Shown here: positions 26,655 through 39,360 of the stretch, piece by piece
Position numbering within the stretch: the first letter of the stretch is position 1
How the letters are laid out: each line of letters starts with the position of its first letter
Assembly (NCBI GenBank): GCA_039881145.1
Contig: JAYKKI010000038.1
Location: 3,638,501 to 3,702,500, forward strand
Source: Druceiella hillmani
Taxonomy: Eukaryota; Arthropoda; Insecta; Lepidoptera; Hepialidae
Reading direction: 5' to 3'
DNA length: 64,000 nt
Position numbers and translations under genes: made by a program
The notes under the pieces: model-generated
The model's input: the letters and a program-made list of their open reading frames with translations, nothing else
The model's database searches: none
Told to the model about the DNA's origin: nothing

Positions 26655-26712
26655 CACGTAACGGTGTGAGTGGAACCCACGCCGCGAGCATTCCGTACGC
26701 GTTTAACCACCT
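26655..26712 (-). other. tRNA-like fragment (SINE or tRNA pseudogene)
   Basis: The minus strand has gtggttaaacgcgtacgga, like a tRNA A-box region, followed about 20 nt later by gcgtgggttccactc, like a T-arm/B-box but without the usual TTCGA core. No complete cloverleaf can be folded by eye, so this is at best a tRNA-derived relic. Confidence 0.3.
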
Positions 26713-28126
26713 ACGTATATTCGTTTAGGGTGTTTATTGAAGTAATTATTCAACTATTTAGAAATATTTGTGTTATATTTTGCCATGTAGATATCATATA
26801 CACATGTGCAAAAATATCGTGATTTTTTTAAACTATTTAATTTAGTACATCGCCATATTTTTTCATAAACTTTAATTATGTTCCCAGAAACCCAATTATT
26901 CTCATAATTTTAGGTTTACTAGTTACGAATTAAGAATAACCTAATACTAAGGTAAATTATGTTTTATCGCCATGTCAAATTTCAAGTTTCTACTTCGAAC
27001 GGTACCCGAGAAAAGAACGTAGTGACAGATAGACGGGTGGACGAATGTACGTTTGATCGTATAAAGATTTCGTTGATTCCTTTTGAGGTACAGAATATTA
27101 AAAAGTTTTAAAAAATTGGCATTCCTTTTAGTTTTTTTTATATTATGTTTTAATAATTTTATTAAGAATAACAAAATAAATTTTGGTATAAACTACATTA
27201 ATTGTTATCCACGTTCTACCAATATATCCATATACTTAATTGGTTTTGGAGAACCTCGCTTTATGTCATTGAGGATTGGTCTGGCATGAGTCAGATTATG
27301 TGATCATGGCATAGCGTAAACTATCGAAAAAATCCTTAAACTTTATCCATAAACAATGAAAAACTATTATTGGCATTTGTTTGAACTGGAACAGTTATAA
27401 TAAATAATCTACCACCTTGCGCGAGTCCGTGCATGATGCTAGTCTCTATGCCATTGATTATAAGGTATTTAGGCGTCTTGAATAGGTACCCATAAAAAAA
27501 ATAGTACCACAAAATCTCAGCTTTGAAACATTAAAACTTTACAAATTTATTTAGAAACAACAAACTGCTGCAGCGCTACAAGAGCTGTGGATGTTGTACT
27601 GCTTTGCAAGTATAAGAAACATAAGTCGCATTTTATTTCTAAAATAGTTTAGTCGAAAATTTTCTTACATAAATTTTATTACAATCTTTGTCCCGAAAAA
27701 GCAGTTCCTTCGTCATTTCATTGTATAACTATGTAGTTGCTAGTATATAAAATATAAATTAGTTTTAGCCCGCGATATTCCCCACGTGAATTCTCTGCTA
27801 TGACACTAAGATTTGTTCCTAAGCTGAAACTATACCAATATCTCGTTATAAATTACAATCTTGAACGTGTTGCCATGCTTTCTCAAGACACGTAATCGAT
27901 AGGTTTAATATACATGTTGCGCCATATCTTCGTATGTTGTTATTCAGATTACAACAAAAAAAATTAAAATACGCCTTTGTAACCAGGAATAGGTTTCAGA
28001 GAAATCGAACGACCCAAAACTTACTGAATATACTGTCAACGATCGAGAAGTGACGATGGCCACCTAAATATTTTATGATCAAAACTTTCAGATTACAATA
28101 TAACAAATAAAGCGCTTATTTAAATA
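26713..28126. other. AT-rich spacer
   Basis: No supportable feature. Confidence 0.45.
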
Positions 28127-28340
28127 AATCAAACGAGCTCAAACTCGATAAGTTTATTATTAACAATTGTAAAGTTATCATGTTCATCTCTATCCTCCAT
28201 CATCAAATCCTTCTGGTTACAAAAGGCTCGTTGAGATGAATCAACCGAATTAAAACCCCACAAGTTTATTGTTAGCCATTGAGATATTTTTATGATCATT
28301 TCCCTCCTCCATAAGCTCGGTGGTACCATATTATTGTATT
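28127..28340. repeat. Degenerate tandem duplication, about 112 bp
   Basis: Two diverged copies start aatcaaacgag (28127) and aatcaaccgaa (28239) and share aagtttattattaacaattg-like and cctccat blocks in the same order. The open minus-strand frame across them is a by-product. Confidence 0.6.
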
Positions 28341-28875
28341 GTCATAAGAACTGTATAAATTTTAAATAGATAAAACAAATAGAAATTAGTGGAAAGTGAA
28401 TTGTGAGATTTGTGTACCATGTTTCATTCTTCATAAAAAGTAATTTAAACTATATCTGTACTAAAATTCATGAAAATTGTCAAGCTGATTATGCCTAATT
28501 GACTAATAAACATTGAAACTTTCGCATTTATAATGTTAGCGAAATTTATTCAAATGCACCAAGGTATTCGTGAAAGTAAAAAAAACAGTCGTCTGAATAC
28601 CTTATTATTTAAACTTTGAAAAACTTATTTTACATAAGTAAACTGTTACTTTCATACGTGTTTTAATATACTCTCCAATACCATAATAAAAGAAAATCAA
28701 AATACCCACATAAATTTTATTATCTAAACCGCTCTGAACTATATGCCAAAATTGATTGGTCAATCCATTATCGCACGTACCGTAGACTAGTCGCATTAGC
28801 GTTATTTATAATTTATATATATACGTTTGCTGAAACGCGTTTCATTTTCACATAATTTAAGTATCATTGTAACTC

Positions 28876-28890
28876 TATATTTATAAATTT
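28876..28890 (+). promoter_or_regulatory. Putative H2B TATA box
   Basis: tatatttataaattt lies about 90 bp upstream of the H2B ATG, leaving room for a start near 28,910 and a short 5' leader. A second AT stretch (tttatatatata, about 28,812) is farther away and less likely. Confidence 0.35.
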
Positions 28891-28969
28891 ATTCTAACAA
28901 CAACGAAATTAAAAATAAAGTAATCTAAGATTTAGATTTTTCACATTCAAACTATATTCGAACCTTGCA

Positions 28970-29365
28970 ATGGCACCGAAACCGCCGAAGGCCGTCAAAT
29001 CCATGAAGACCGTGGATAAACCGATGAAAGAAAAGAAGACAATAATGAAGGGGGACAAGAAGAAGCGCGTAAGAAGGAAGGAGAGCTATTCTCTCTATAT
29101 CTATAAGGTTCTGAAGCAAGTGCACCCTGACTTCGGAATCTCGAAGAACGCCATGAATATAATGAACAGCTTCGTTAACGACATCTTCGAACGGTTGGCT
29201 TCGGAGGCGTCAAAGTTGGCGACTTACAACAAACGATCTACGATTGGAAGTAGGGAGATACAGACGGCGGTGAGGTTGATGCTGCCGGGAGAATTGGCCA
29301 AGCACGCCGTTAGTGAAGGAACGAAAGCGGTCACCAAATACATGAGTACAATGTCCGACAAGTAG
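28970..29365 (+). CDS. H2B: Histone H2B, divergent
   Basis: H2B pairs with H2A in the nucleosome core. The 131-residue intronless frame starts at ATG 28970, and the N-terminal tail is Lys/Pro-rich. The histone fold carries the family signatures: [17 protein letters not shown] (about 41-57), [16 protein letters not shown] (about 68-83), [17 protein letters not shown] and [20 protein letters not shown]. The conserved C-terminal Lys of AVTKY (ubiquitination site in the family) is present. Differences from typical insect H2B include DFGIS for [11 protein letters not shown] for KAMSI, TIGS for TITS, and a longer C terminus (MSTMSDK instead of TSSK). The gene is much more GC-rich than its surroundings, implying past or present selection. 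A canonical histone stem-loop follows 146 bp after the stop, suggesting a non-polyadenylated, S-phase mRNA. Confidence 0.95.
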   Translation: MAPKPPKAVKSMKTVDKPMKEKKTIMKGDKKKRVRRKESYSLYIYKVLKQVHPDFGISKNAMNIMNSFVNDIFERLASEASKLATYNKRSTIGSREIQTAVRLMLPGELAKHAVSEGTKAVTKYMSTMSDK

Positions 29366-29510
29366 AAGTAGTGTCACTGATTTAACGATTCCATAATCCT
29401 TCACGCGCCTGCAGGATGATTGGATGATAGTCATTTGTATGTTGTATTTAATTAATAAATGTATTAAACGTATTTCAAAATGAATATGTACTTTATTTTA
29501 AGACTAGGTA

Positions 29511-29526
29511 GGCTCTTTTCAGAGCC
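29511..29526 (+). terminator. Histone mRNA 3' stem-loop of H2B
   Basis: GGCTCTTTTCAGAGCC is an exact match to the metazoan histone stem-loop (6-bp stem, UUUC loop) bound by SLBP. Its distance from the stop (146 bp) is longer than usual. Confidence 0.93.
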
Positions 29527-29698
29527 ATATTTGGTTTGCTTATTTAAATTGTCTGATCCGCAAATAATTTCCAAGAGAACTGATTGCCAGGAAAATTTTT
29601 AAAATAAGAAATGCGCACTTTTTTACAGCGCGTTGTGTAAGATGACGCAATAAAGTCGACAAGATGGCGCAGGTGACGCGTTGTCATTTTTACATTAG

Positions 29699-30880
29699 TT
29701 ATTGAAGACATAATATGTCGCATTTAAGTGTACCAAATCCAAGATATCCTGTACACTTCTCGTACCACTGTTCTTGACAAACCAAGCATTCGATCCAGTC
29801 TTCTGTACTATGTTCCTTATATATTTCTTGATGCCCAGCACAGGTCAAAACTTTCTTTGTTTTACTTCTCTTCGGCGCTTTGATATATTTTTCAGGCATT
29901 TTGGATTTTGATTTAGCTTTCCGCTTATTTGCGTTTTCAAATTGGCGTTTATAAGGTGACATACTAATATTTCAGATTTCATACGTTTTCTTTTAGTACA
30001 TCTTTTTGTCTGGGATTTAGGGAAATGTTTAATATTTGTAATTTTTTCAGCGATTGACGTATCTTGTGAGCACTCTACTTTTACTTCTATGGATTCTCCT
30101 TTTGTTGAGGTAGAAAGTTTTATTGTATTTGTAGTTGGCACATAATCAAAATTCGTGCATAGACTCGATTGGGGAGATTGGGCATCAACATTTATTGCTT
30201 TTGGAAACGTAGATACAATGCATGTTGAAGATTTTGTGCTTGAACTTGAATTTACGGCTTTGGCTTCATTTGATGTTGAGCTGTTTGCTTCAAGTAAGCC
30301 ATGGTGAGCAGTGGCAGTACCAGTTTCGGACACTTTTTGTATTTCTGTTCTGGCTGATTGAGAATCATTCTTGGTTTTGTCACTCACTTTTTCGTATGAA
30401 TTATGAACTTGTAATGTTGTTAAAGTAGCGGCGGTCTGGATTTATAATATAATAATTTCTGCCGTGTTTTCTACGTAATCGTCTGGATTTTATTTTACTG
30501 TGACAGCACTTGCCATAAAATTGACATCAGTAAAAACATCCGGATCCCAAGGCCAAATTCTTGTGACTGAAACATTCAGCAGTACATTGAATTGTCGTGA
30601 TTCTGTTGTAGGCAGGTGTAAATATAGATGTCATCTGGAATAATATTATCGTCCTTCCTGGATGACTCTTCAACCATTTTTAACAATCGCTAGTATAGTA
30701 CTTATACTGTGACAAACTCTATTAAGGGGCTGCATTTATGGCTGCTGTGTGGTGACAGAGCCAATGCAACAATTTAAATTTGCCCGTAAAAATACACTAT
30801 TTTAATTGGGCGGTATGAGGGATGATTGTCCAGCACTAGAAGAGTGGGGTTATTTTCAATAGGCTTAACTCAGTAGGCTT
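29699..30880 (-). mobile_element. Dead pogo/Tigger-type transposase, C-terminal part
   Basis: Read from 30,880 downward, LLVLDNHPSY matches the second catalytic Asp block (LLxLDNH) of DDE_1 transposases. Further matches in changing frames are VCHSISTI and then RIWPWDPDVFTDVNF, the counterpart of the pogo-family GIWPxNPDVF segment. A Ser/Thr-rich linker is open between 30,387 and 29,845. The last segment (29,962-29,699) contains EDWIECLVCQEQWYEKC, the Cys-rich tail seen at the end of many insect pogo/jerky-like transposases. At least three frame changes and several stops make it non-functional. The N-terminal DNA-binding half is absent. The GC-rich stretch just below (about 29,600-29,690) may be the element's 3' end. 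A TSD was not found. Confidence 0.75.
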
Positions 30881-31757
30881 AGACTCAACTGTATATATGC
30901 TTAATTATTTTACATTTTCTTTAGATAAGGTCTTTTTGGTCCCATTTTGTTGTCCGAATTTTGATTGATTTTACTGCTAATATTACAATAAATTCTCAAA
31001 CTGCAGACTAAATTAATAAACCTAGAACCATATTTATTTTAACCAGTAATTTGTTCAAGCCAGGGGAGGCGTTATTTCAAATGTGACAAAAGTTGACTGG
31101 TGAACGCAAACCCAACCTAGAACTTGGAATAAAAATAGGCTTTTACAATTCTTTTTTTAGATTTTCATTTTCTTCCCTTTACTTCTTTTTCTGACTTTTC
31201 ATTTGTACTCCGGTTCTGGCTTTATGTTATAATTTTTTGTCGTTTGGTAATCAGTGAGTAGATAGATGGATGGGTGACTGTAATGTTGTACGTTTAGGAA
31301 CATTAGGGTGCCCCGCTTAGTTATTATATTGGATACTTTCTACGATTGAGTGATTTTTGAAATAATATTGTATTTAAAATACATGTTATTTTTTGTTAAT
31401 AACACGAATAAAAATACAATATTTGTGATTACCGGTAAGTATTTTATTTTCGTAAATATCATATGTTATGAAATTATAAATGATTAGTACCGCACTTACG
31501 TAATATAGTTAAATAAAAAAATATGGTTACAAAAATTTATCCTTAAAAACATAAAAGAAGACTATTGCCGCGGATAATAAATGGTGAATTCAGAATGCAC
31601 GAAATAGTGGTATTGACTATATTTTATTATTTGGTAATATTAAAAAAAATAGAATTTTCCATTAATTTTGAACATGTGTAACATTGTGCTAAAATTATTG
31701 CGAGTTCACTTATTAATAATCTTATATATTTTTTTGTAACATTAAATAATGCTCTGT
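30881..31757. other. Spacer
   Basis: No supportable feature; the first part may still be transposon-derived. Confidence 0.4.
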
Positions 31758-31759
31758 TG

Positions 31760-31828
<69 letters not shown>

Positions 31829-31834
31829 TATATA
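31758..31834. repeat. (AT)n(AC)n(AT)n compound microsatellite
   Basis: tatatat, then about 13 AC units, then alternating AT with one CACA interruption. Confidence 0.95.
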
Positions 31835-31875
31835 ATGGGTTCATTTCGGGGAAGGATCGAACTCCAACTACCATA
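31835..31875 (-). other. Possible SINE 3' end with B-box-like motif
   Basis: The minus strand reads ggagttcgatccttcccc, close to a Pol III B box (GGTTCGANTCC), followed by a tail that runs straight into the AT/AC microsatellite at 31,834. A B-box next to a simple-repeat tail is the architecture of tRNA-derived SINEs, but no A box was identified upstream. Confidence 0.3.
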
Positions 31876-32377
31876 TATAAGAATTGACTATTTATATGCT
31901 TGTCTATGAACTTGAACACGAATGTATGTCGTTTATTAACTTAATTATGTGTTCTAGTGGTTCCCAATACATTTTTAATTAATTTAGAAATAAATTTTTA
32001 GTCACTGACTGCACACTGACATATCTGCATACTCGTATAAAACAAATTGTGTTGCTAGATGTACCGATTTTAGCGGGACTTCCCGATTTTCAGGAGGGTC
32101 ATGACTCGTCTCGTGCAATAGGGAATATGCGTGTAATTTTTTTTGTATTTTTTAATTCGTTTTTTACATCGTTATAGCATGGTAAAAAATAAAAATACTG
32201 TTGGTAATGTTTTATTTAAACTTATAAAAATATTTAAAACTATATATAAATTTAATCTGTTTAAACGCCGCCATTTTCGCACACCTTGCATGACGTTATA
32301 AGGTATTTCGAGCTTTTGTTTATTGTGGGTGTTCTCATCACTTTAAATCTATCTTCAGTACAATAGCCGTTTAAACC

Positions 32378-32610
32378 ATGGAAAAAGCTCGAAAGCCAAC
32401 TTATAGGTATTGTATTGTACCTAGGTGCAAATATAATATTAGAAGTGCAACTGACAAAAGTGTTTTTTCTTGTCCCGAGAGATGCCAAAATGGTGCAAGG
32501 TTATGAGAAGAGATGAAGTAAATCCAACAAGTTGTTAGCTTTGTTGCGATGAACACTTTAGTATAAGTTTGTTTTATTTGGATAGCCAGTATGATTTCAG
32601 TTAATCACAA
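32378..32610 (+). pseudogene. Broken THAP zinc-finger domain
   Basis: THAP domains are C2CH DNA-binding modules found in host proteins and P-element-type transposases. From ATG 32378 the frame gives YCIVPRCKYN with the first Cys pair (C-x4-C), then SVFSCP. A one-base shift near 32,475 is needed to continue with PKWCKVMRRDEVNP, holding the invariant Trp and the R-R-D-E-x-x-P pattern. It then runs through an in-frame TAG at 32,537 to LCCDEHFS, the C-x2-H pair with its following Phe. The module is therefore complete but interrupted twice. No transposase catalytic region was recognised downstream, so whether it came from a P-like transposon or a host THAP gene is open. Confidence 0.72.
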
Positions 32611-35600
32611 GTGAATGTCGTATTGAATATCAATCACACAAACAGTAAATAATTGTGGAAATAAACTAGTTTACAAAAGGTTAACACGACTTTCGTTTTC
32701 TGTTATTTTTTACGTTAAGAACAACTATATGATATTGTCAAATTACACAAAATATGACTTGACCGAATCGTAATAACCTTGATTGAACGTGAATAACATT
32801 ACATATAAATGAATAAATTATAGACATAATGCAAACATGTTTTAAAACATTATAGGTTGTGTTTACTACTCTCTAATTGTGAGTGTATTTATGCATAAAA
32901 AACGTATATAATGTATGATTAGAAATCATGTATTAAAACAATCACCTTATAGCTATCACTCCTTTAACCTCACCGGACTTAAAATCTAAATTTGTATATC
33001 ATGAATGCATCTATTATTGGCAGATTATTCGAGTGCGCTTCCACAAAACCCCTTTCAGTTGTCGTTCTAGACGATTCTTAATCACACTAGGATGTGAAAA
33101 ATACATAGATATGTAAAATATTGCAAGACCACTATTTTTCCTTATCAAACACAACAAAACCCTACACAAAATGTCATCAATAACGAGCCTGTTAACATAG
33201 ATTCTGACGTCTCGTTCCACTCTAACCAATAGTGATGCATTTCGACAATTTGAATTTTCCTCGCATAATTTACACTGTTTATTGATTTATGCAATTTAAA
33301 AGGAATTAATTAAGAAACAATGATAAAGAAATAATGTCTGGTTGATAAATAAGTGGAAAGAAATATTTGAACCAAATTTAAATTACATTCATATTCCGTA
33401 TTAAAACTTTAGGACATATTAAAAACAACCTCCGAATCGAATTTCTGAAAGCGATGGTGGCGCCTACAAACGTTTGTACATAAAAAGTAAATGATTAGCG
33501 AGAAAATTGAACATGCCGTATTTTAAAATAGATAGCATTAAATTTATACTACTGATTGACGTCACATTTCATTGTAGTATTAACAACGTAATATCACTTT
33601 TATAATAATTCTAAGCCGTTATCGACCCAAATAAAAGAAATAGTTGAAAGAAAGCACTAAATCGAATTATTCTTATAGTTTAATAGCAAATAAACGAACT
33701 TGTCACCTTTGATCATGCCAATACCATTTTGAAACTACTAAATAATTAATTATAATTAAGAAACCAGAAGAAAAATATATAGAATTGTTAACTACCTAAG
33801 AATTTATGTATGTTGAATATATTATATATGCAAAAAAATAACAGTACTTTTTAAAACTCTGTTAGACTCGAGGAAAGTAGCAGGTGCTTTTGATGGCACA
33901 GACTGTTCAGGATCTCACAAAGTTTTATATGCAATACATGAATATTTTTTATAAAGTATTTGCATTACAATTATTAAAAACATTAGTTTTCAAAGCACGG
34001 CGAAGAATACACTTATTGAAAAAGGTTATAGGGCATGCTTGTAGAAAATATTTACAAAAGTGAATGAAGCCTTGGCTGTTATTATTGTGACTTTATATTT
34101 GACATTTAAAATATTATTACTTATATAATTATTATTTAGTCTGTTTTATCTGACATAGTTTACATTTGACAGCACTTTTGTGGATATGATAAATTTATAT
34201 AATAATTATATTTACGTTGAGTTGACCCTTATATTATTTAATAAACGTGCTTATAATTTAGTATTAATTAAATTAGTACTAAAATATATTTCTATTTTTA
34301 TTAATAATTTAATTAATTTTTAAAATATATTTTTATTTGATTTTATATCATTACTATTATTTATCACATGCAAAATCAATAAAAGTGTATAAACACTAAT
34401 AATATTTATACATTACTCGACAGAAAGGTATGAAATAAAAAGTCTTTTCTTTTTATGAAACGTTTTGATAAGTGAATTTAAAGATTTTGATTGCGAAATT
34501 AAGAACTGCGACAAAAAAAAACTATTGACTGAATACTGAGTTAAAAAACGACGTCTGTTTCTTCACATATGAAAAAAGATATACAAAGTCAATCAACTCA
34601 GTGATTGTCAATATTATATAAACTTATCTCGGCTTTTAAAGATTATATCATTAGCTCATTTTTTCACATAAAACTTAAAATGTAACAATATATTTGCGCT
34701 TGGATTTTTTTTTCTACTGACTGGAATTAGCAGTAAGTTTATGAATATAAATCAGTTCACTCGCTTTACAGTCTTTATGGTGAACTGATCGGTGTTACTG
34801 ATCACTTGAAAAATTAGGAAATAAACAAAAATTTGTTTCGACTGTAGCCGCATCAATTACTTGCACTGGTATATTGTACAATATTAAAACATAACCCATT
34901 GATCAAAGTTCCTTTGCATATTAAACCTTATAAAACAATGAAATCATTAGTATATAAACGTAGATATTACGTTGAGTATATTTTAAGTTAGGTCCCTTTT
35001 TATTTTAATATTAACAACATTAAAAATGTGCACTCGATTATTCCATTTAAAGCTAGTGTCCGTGAAAATTGAAATAAATAAATTTAATATCTAGTCATGA
35101 TTTATGATTTTATGTGTACGCGAAAATAAAATTTGTACAATAATGTCAGAGATTAGGCATAATAACACTTAATTCACTTTGTATAAATGCATAAACATAC
35201 AAACAATTTTGACATGTCTTTTATACAAAAATATATGGAAACGTTATTTACCTCAGAATATTCTATAAATTATAGATTTTCCATTCGATATTTTTTAACA
35301 TATTCTTACTGAAAATGGTTAAGGACCACTAGTGTACTTAAAGTTACTAACGGTATTAGTGAGCATTTGGTGGTACTAAATTTCAAGGATACTAACCTTT
35401 GAAAAAATAATAACGAGTCTCCACCGGCTTCGCTTACATGACTGTAATAGTCATCGTCTATAATCAATTTTACGTTCTAGGCAAAAAGGGCTATTTCACC
35501 TAGACAAAACTGCATCATTTTAAGAAGACTTTTTTTCCTGTAACCGTATTTACAACAGCATCCGTTATAATTTTCATAAAAAAGTATTTACTGACAGCTA

Positions 35601-37912
35601 TATTTAAGTATTTTTAATTTTTTTGCAACTTTTTAGCAAAAGTTAAGGAGGGAGAGGACACCTTTTTGATGATTTTGTGAGCAGATCTAGAGACAGAAAC
35701 AATAAAATGATTTTATTTCAGAATATATTTTATTTCATTTTAAAGAACTATCATTGGGCGATACGCCCTGGTTAATGTTAAAATAAAAAGTTACCTAGCG
35801 TAAAATATACTCCGCGTAATATCTGAGTTATTAAAAAAAAAATAAGTCCAAGTTCATAAGTTACCTACGGAAGAAACAGTTTCTATTCCCCTACATCTGT
35901 GGAAATAAAACGCCACTAGCAACATGATTCTTTATATGTTGTGCGTGCAGCGAACGTAATTACACGATGCTTACGCGTACATAAATTGTTTTCGTGCCTC
36001 ACTTTAGGACTAGGGCTGCCAGAATGTATAATTGGATACAAAATTTGTAACATTTTTTTGCCTAATGTATTCTCTTTGTATAGTGGTCCGTCTTGTATAG
36101 TTGGACACGAAAATAAAAATTCGGAAGTGAAGTAAGTGCTGCGTAATTTGAATTATTTTTTTTGTATTTCATTTTCACAGTAAGCGCATTTTTAATTTAT
36201 TTAAATCTATTTCCGCAGGCAATGAGAACTCTCTGGACGGTATATGACATTCACGCTTGTGCTTTGTGTTGTTTACGAAAAAGTTCATAACTTTACAATT
36301 GCGGTAGTTAAGTGGATTATGTGTATTTTTTGCAGTGATTTATGAGTTTCTCATTCGTAGGCAGAGCAAAAATAGTTGCATTACAACTAATTAAACGATA
36401 TTGCCTATTACTTTCACATATTACTCATACCCCATTATTGATGTTAGTACCTGAGAGAACAAATCAGTTTTGGAATATTATTAGCCCGTCAATACTAAAA
36501 TATATATTCTCTACTCTAATATTTTATACTCTTTGATGAATGCAAAAAAATACAGAAATCATTGATATAACATTAATACCATACACGGTGAGTGTTTATC
36601 ATATAAATATTTGTAATTAATAATTCACAATAACAAAAATAATAAATCCCGACTTCAATGAATTTTTTTACTAGCAGTCTTTTCAATGGTTTATATTCGA
36701 TATGACTTTTTTGTTACGCATGCATTTGTATTTGTTGAAGTAGTGAAGTATGAATAAAGGTGTGATGAAATGATCTATTACTCTTTCTAAAGTTGCAGAA
36801 GAAGCCAGCGAGTAAAACAAAAAAAACGATACTCGCATCCAATGAAAAATGGCTTGAAATTACAGATTTAAAAAAATGTTTATTAAAAAGTATTATTGCA
36901 AAATGTAAATACTGCGTAATGTAGAATTGATAAAACATAAGTCAGTATTAGAGAAGCATACTTTCAGCAATAGGCATCAACAGTCTTTTACTCTCAGCAG
37001 CATATAAGAATAAAACTAAAAGTTATGTAAATAGCGGTCAGCAAGTAAAATGATCGAGTGAATAAAACCCAAACTTGACAAATTTCTTTCCAGGCTCTGA
37101 TATTGCGAAAGGCTTGAAATTAGACAGAACTAAGGCCACTATTTTTGAACCTACTTTAAGTAAGAAATCCTCTGCAGTAAAAAAACTAAGCTTGATGTCT
37201 GCTGGATGATTGAATAGTACTGGATGGTATTATTGAATAAAATGAAGAGGCGATGAGAACGGTAGTTAGTACGTCGTCTATAAATGTTGCAAGAATGTTC
37301 TTTAATAATGTAAATTTTAACTAATATCACGTCTCTCATAGAATATGCTTTTACATTATATGAATATATAATTTATACTATAATTATTCGAAACTTTTTT
37401 TAAATGCTCTATTTTTAATATTTAAAATAAACAAATTATGTAATTTTTTTAATTAAAGGTAAGTCAAAGAGACGAAAATGAGCGATTATAATTATTTAAG
37501 ACTTTTTTCCTACTTTTGTTATTCTGTTTAATAAGAGTAGATTTTGTATAATTTCAAATAGTCAATTGGTATAAACGGAGTTGGTTCTACTGGCAGCCTG
37601 CTTTGGACAGATCCGTTCTATCAACTGCCATTTGTGCGTTATTATTCTACGGTTATAACATATTATCGGCCTTTTAAAGAAGCGATCATGCGAAAAATTT
37701 ATTAAAATAGTACCCTAAATTTTGATATTATGAAGAGATGAAAAAAAAATCTGTCGGATATACTCATAAGAAACTGTCAAATACTAAATTTCATTCAGGT
37801 TAGTGCTTGTTTAATTATTAGACCACCGGATGGGGATATTAAAGTAAAAATGCATTTTTTTATTTTCGAATCTTTTAGACCATTAGAAAGTTAAGATTGA
37901 ATTTCTTGATGA
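32611..37912. other. AT-rich spacer
   Basis: No gene recognised in about 5.3 kb. Around 37,095-37,200 a plus-strand stretch reads GSDIAKGLKLDRTKATIF, faintly like transposase N-terminal segments but too short to assign. A minus-strand open frame at 33,014-33,229 has no recognised family. Confidence 0.35.
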
Positions 37913-37920
37913 CTACAGTA

Positions 37921-38280
37921 CATAGGCGGATTTGGGGCGGGAGGGGGGGGGGGGCACGGAGGCACCTGCCCCCCCCCAGAAGTCTCAGAATAATCTATTT
38001 ATTTTGTTTAGTTCTCGCAAGTTACAAAACAATATACGTAAAAATTCCATACAAATATTTTTTTTAACGATGAAAAGCACGTTTGTGTGTGCAAAATTAT
38101 AGAATAAATAATACCGGTTCTAGTACCCATAGCTACTACATATGTAGTCTACAGTTTTGAGTTGCAAGCGTGTCTGCGAGCGAGCGATCGGAACGAGTTT
38201 TTTCTTGCCAATTTTCTTCAACTGACACTCATTGCCAATTTGGTTGTGCCCCCCCCCCCAAAGTTCTGTATCCGCCCTCG
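37921..38280. mobile_element. hAT-type MITE with perfect 8-bp target duplication
   Basis: The 360-bp element is flanked by identical CTACAGTA at 37913-37920 and 38281-38288. Its ends are CATAGGCGGAT on the left and, inverted, CGAGGGCGGAT on the right, sharing GGCGGAT plus matches at the outer bases. Both ends run into G tracts (poly-G at about 37,940, poly-C at about 38,250). Terminal GGCGGAT followed by long G runs and an 8-bp duplication are typical of non-autonomous hAT elements. The interior has no transposase. The open plus-strand frame at 38,162-38,380 crosses the right boundary and is not a gene. The intact duplication suggests a fairly recent insertion. Confidence 0.9.
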
Positions 38281-39092
38281 CTACAGTATATACTTAACAT
38301 CCCACTCTAGTAAAAAATATTGGCGCCGTGGAATATTACATTTGTGCAGGCACTGCAGAACTTTCCGCAGTAACATTTAAGAGCAATATTACAAGTTGTT
38401 CGGTTGTGTAAGTAATATCTATGATATTATATTAACCGAAACTATTAATCGTAAAGCTGTTATGAAGAGTTAAAATATTAGGTAATTTTAAGCTATTCAG
38501 AATATTATTAACAAAGGACTCATTAGAGTATAGCTATTTATTTGTAACAAAAACAAACATAAGTTACGAAAATGTCGTATAATGTGAATAAATTAATGAA
38601 CATTTAAGTACAAAATAATAATAAAAAATGAGAAAATATATATTTATTATTAATGCATCGACGATAAATTGATCAAGTTTTCTTGTTGTGACAAGTTGTT
38701 AGATATTATTGACATCATGTAATTATTCAAATTGACTGCATTTTGTGAAATGAATTAAAAATTTATTTTTGAATTTCTATAATCGACTGACGATTTATAA
38801 GATTTTTAGTTTTGGTCGAGTCTAAATGCTACCTTTATCTCTCAGGGACTTTCAGTTTTAGATCGATCCTGACCATCGATAAAAAGTGAATTACAGATTT
38901 TAAAATTTTAATTTCTTTTATGCGTTGAGTAGGAAACACTACGATTTCTGGCTTCCTGACGTGGGTCCTATCGACAAGAGGGGATTTAGAATATTTTTAA
39001 TGGATAGCAAGCATCCTTAGTTTTGTTGCAACAAAACTAAACATAGTTCATTGCTCGTTTTAGTTAATAAGAGTAGAGTTTGTATAATTGAT
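38281..39092. other. AT-rich spacer
   Basis: Apart from the MITE's right-hand target duplication (38281-38288), nothing supportable. Confidence 0.45.
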
Positions 39093-39243
<151 letters not shown>

Positions 39244-39360
39244 AACATCTATATTTAAATATTAAGAGACAATGAATAGTTACAATTGATTTTAATAGAT
39301 TACTCTATGTAAATGAACCTTCAAAATTTGAAACACGAATTCTACCCTCATTAGTGTTTG

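Noticed and set aside
33014..33229. Minus-strand 71-codon frame with many Arg/Val
   Set aside because: No motif assigned; too short to claim a transposase or host exon.
37095..37200. GSDIAKGLKLDRTKATIF as a transposase N-terminus
   Set aside because: Too short and no neighbouring conserved block; chance not excluded.
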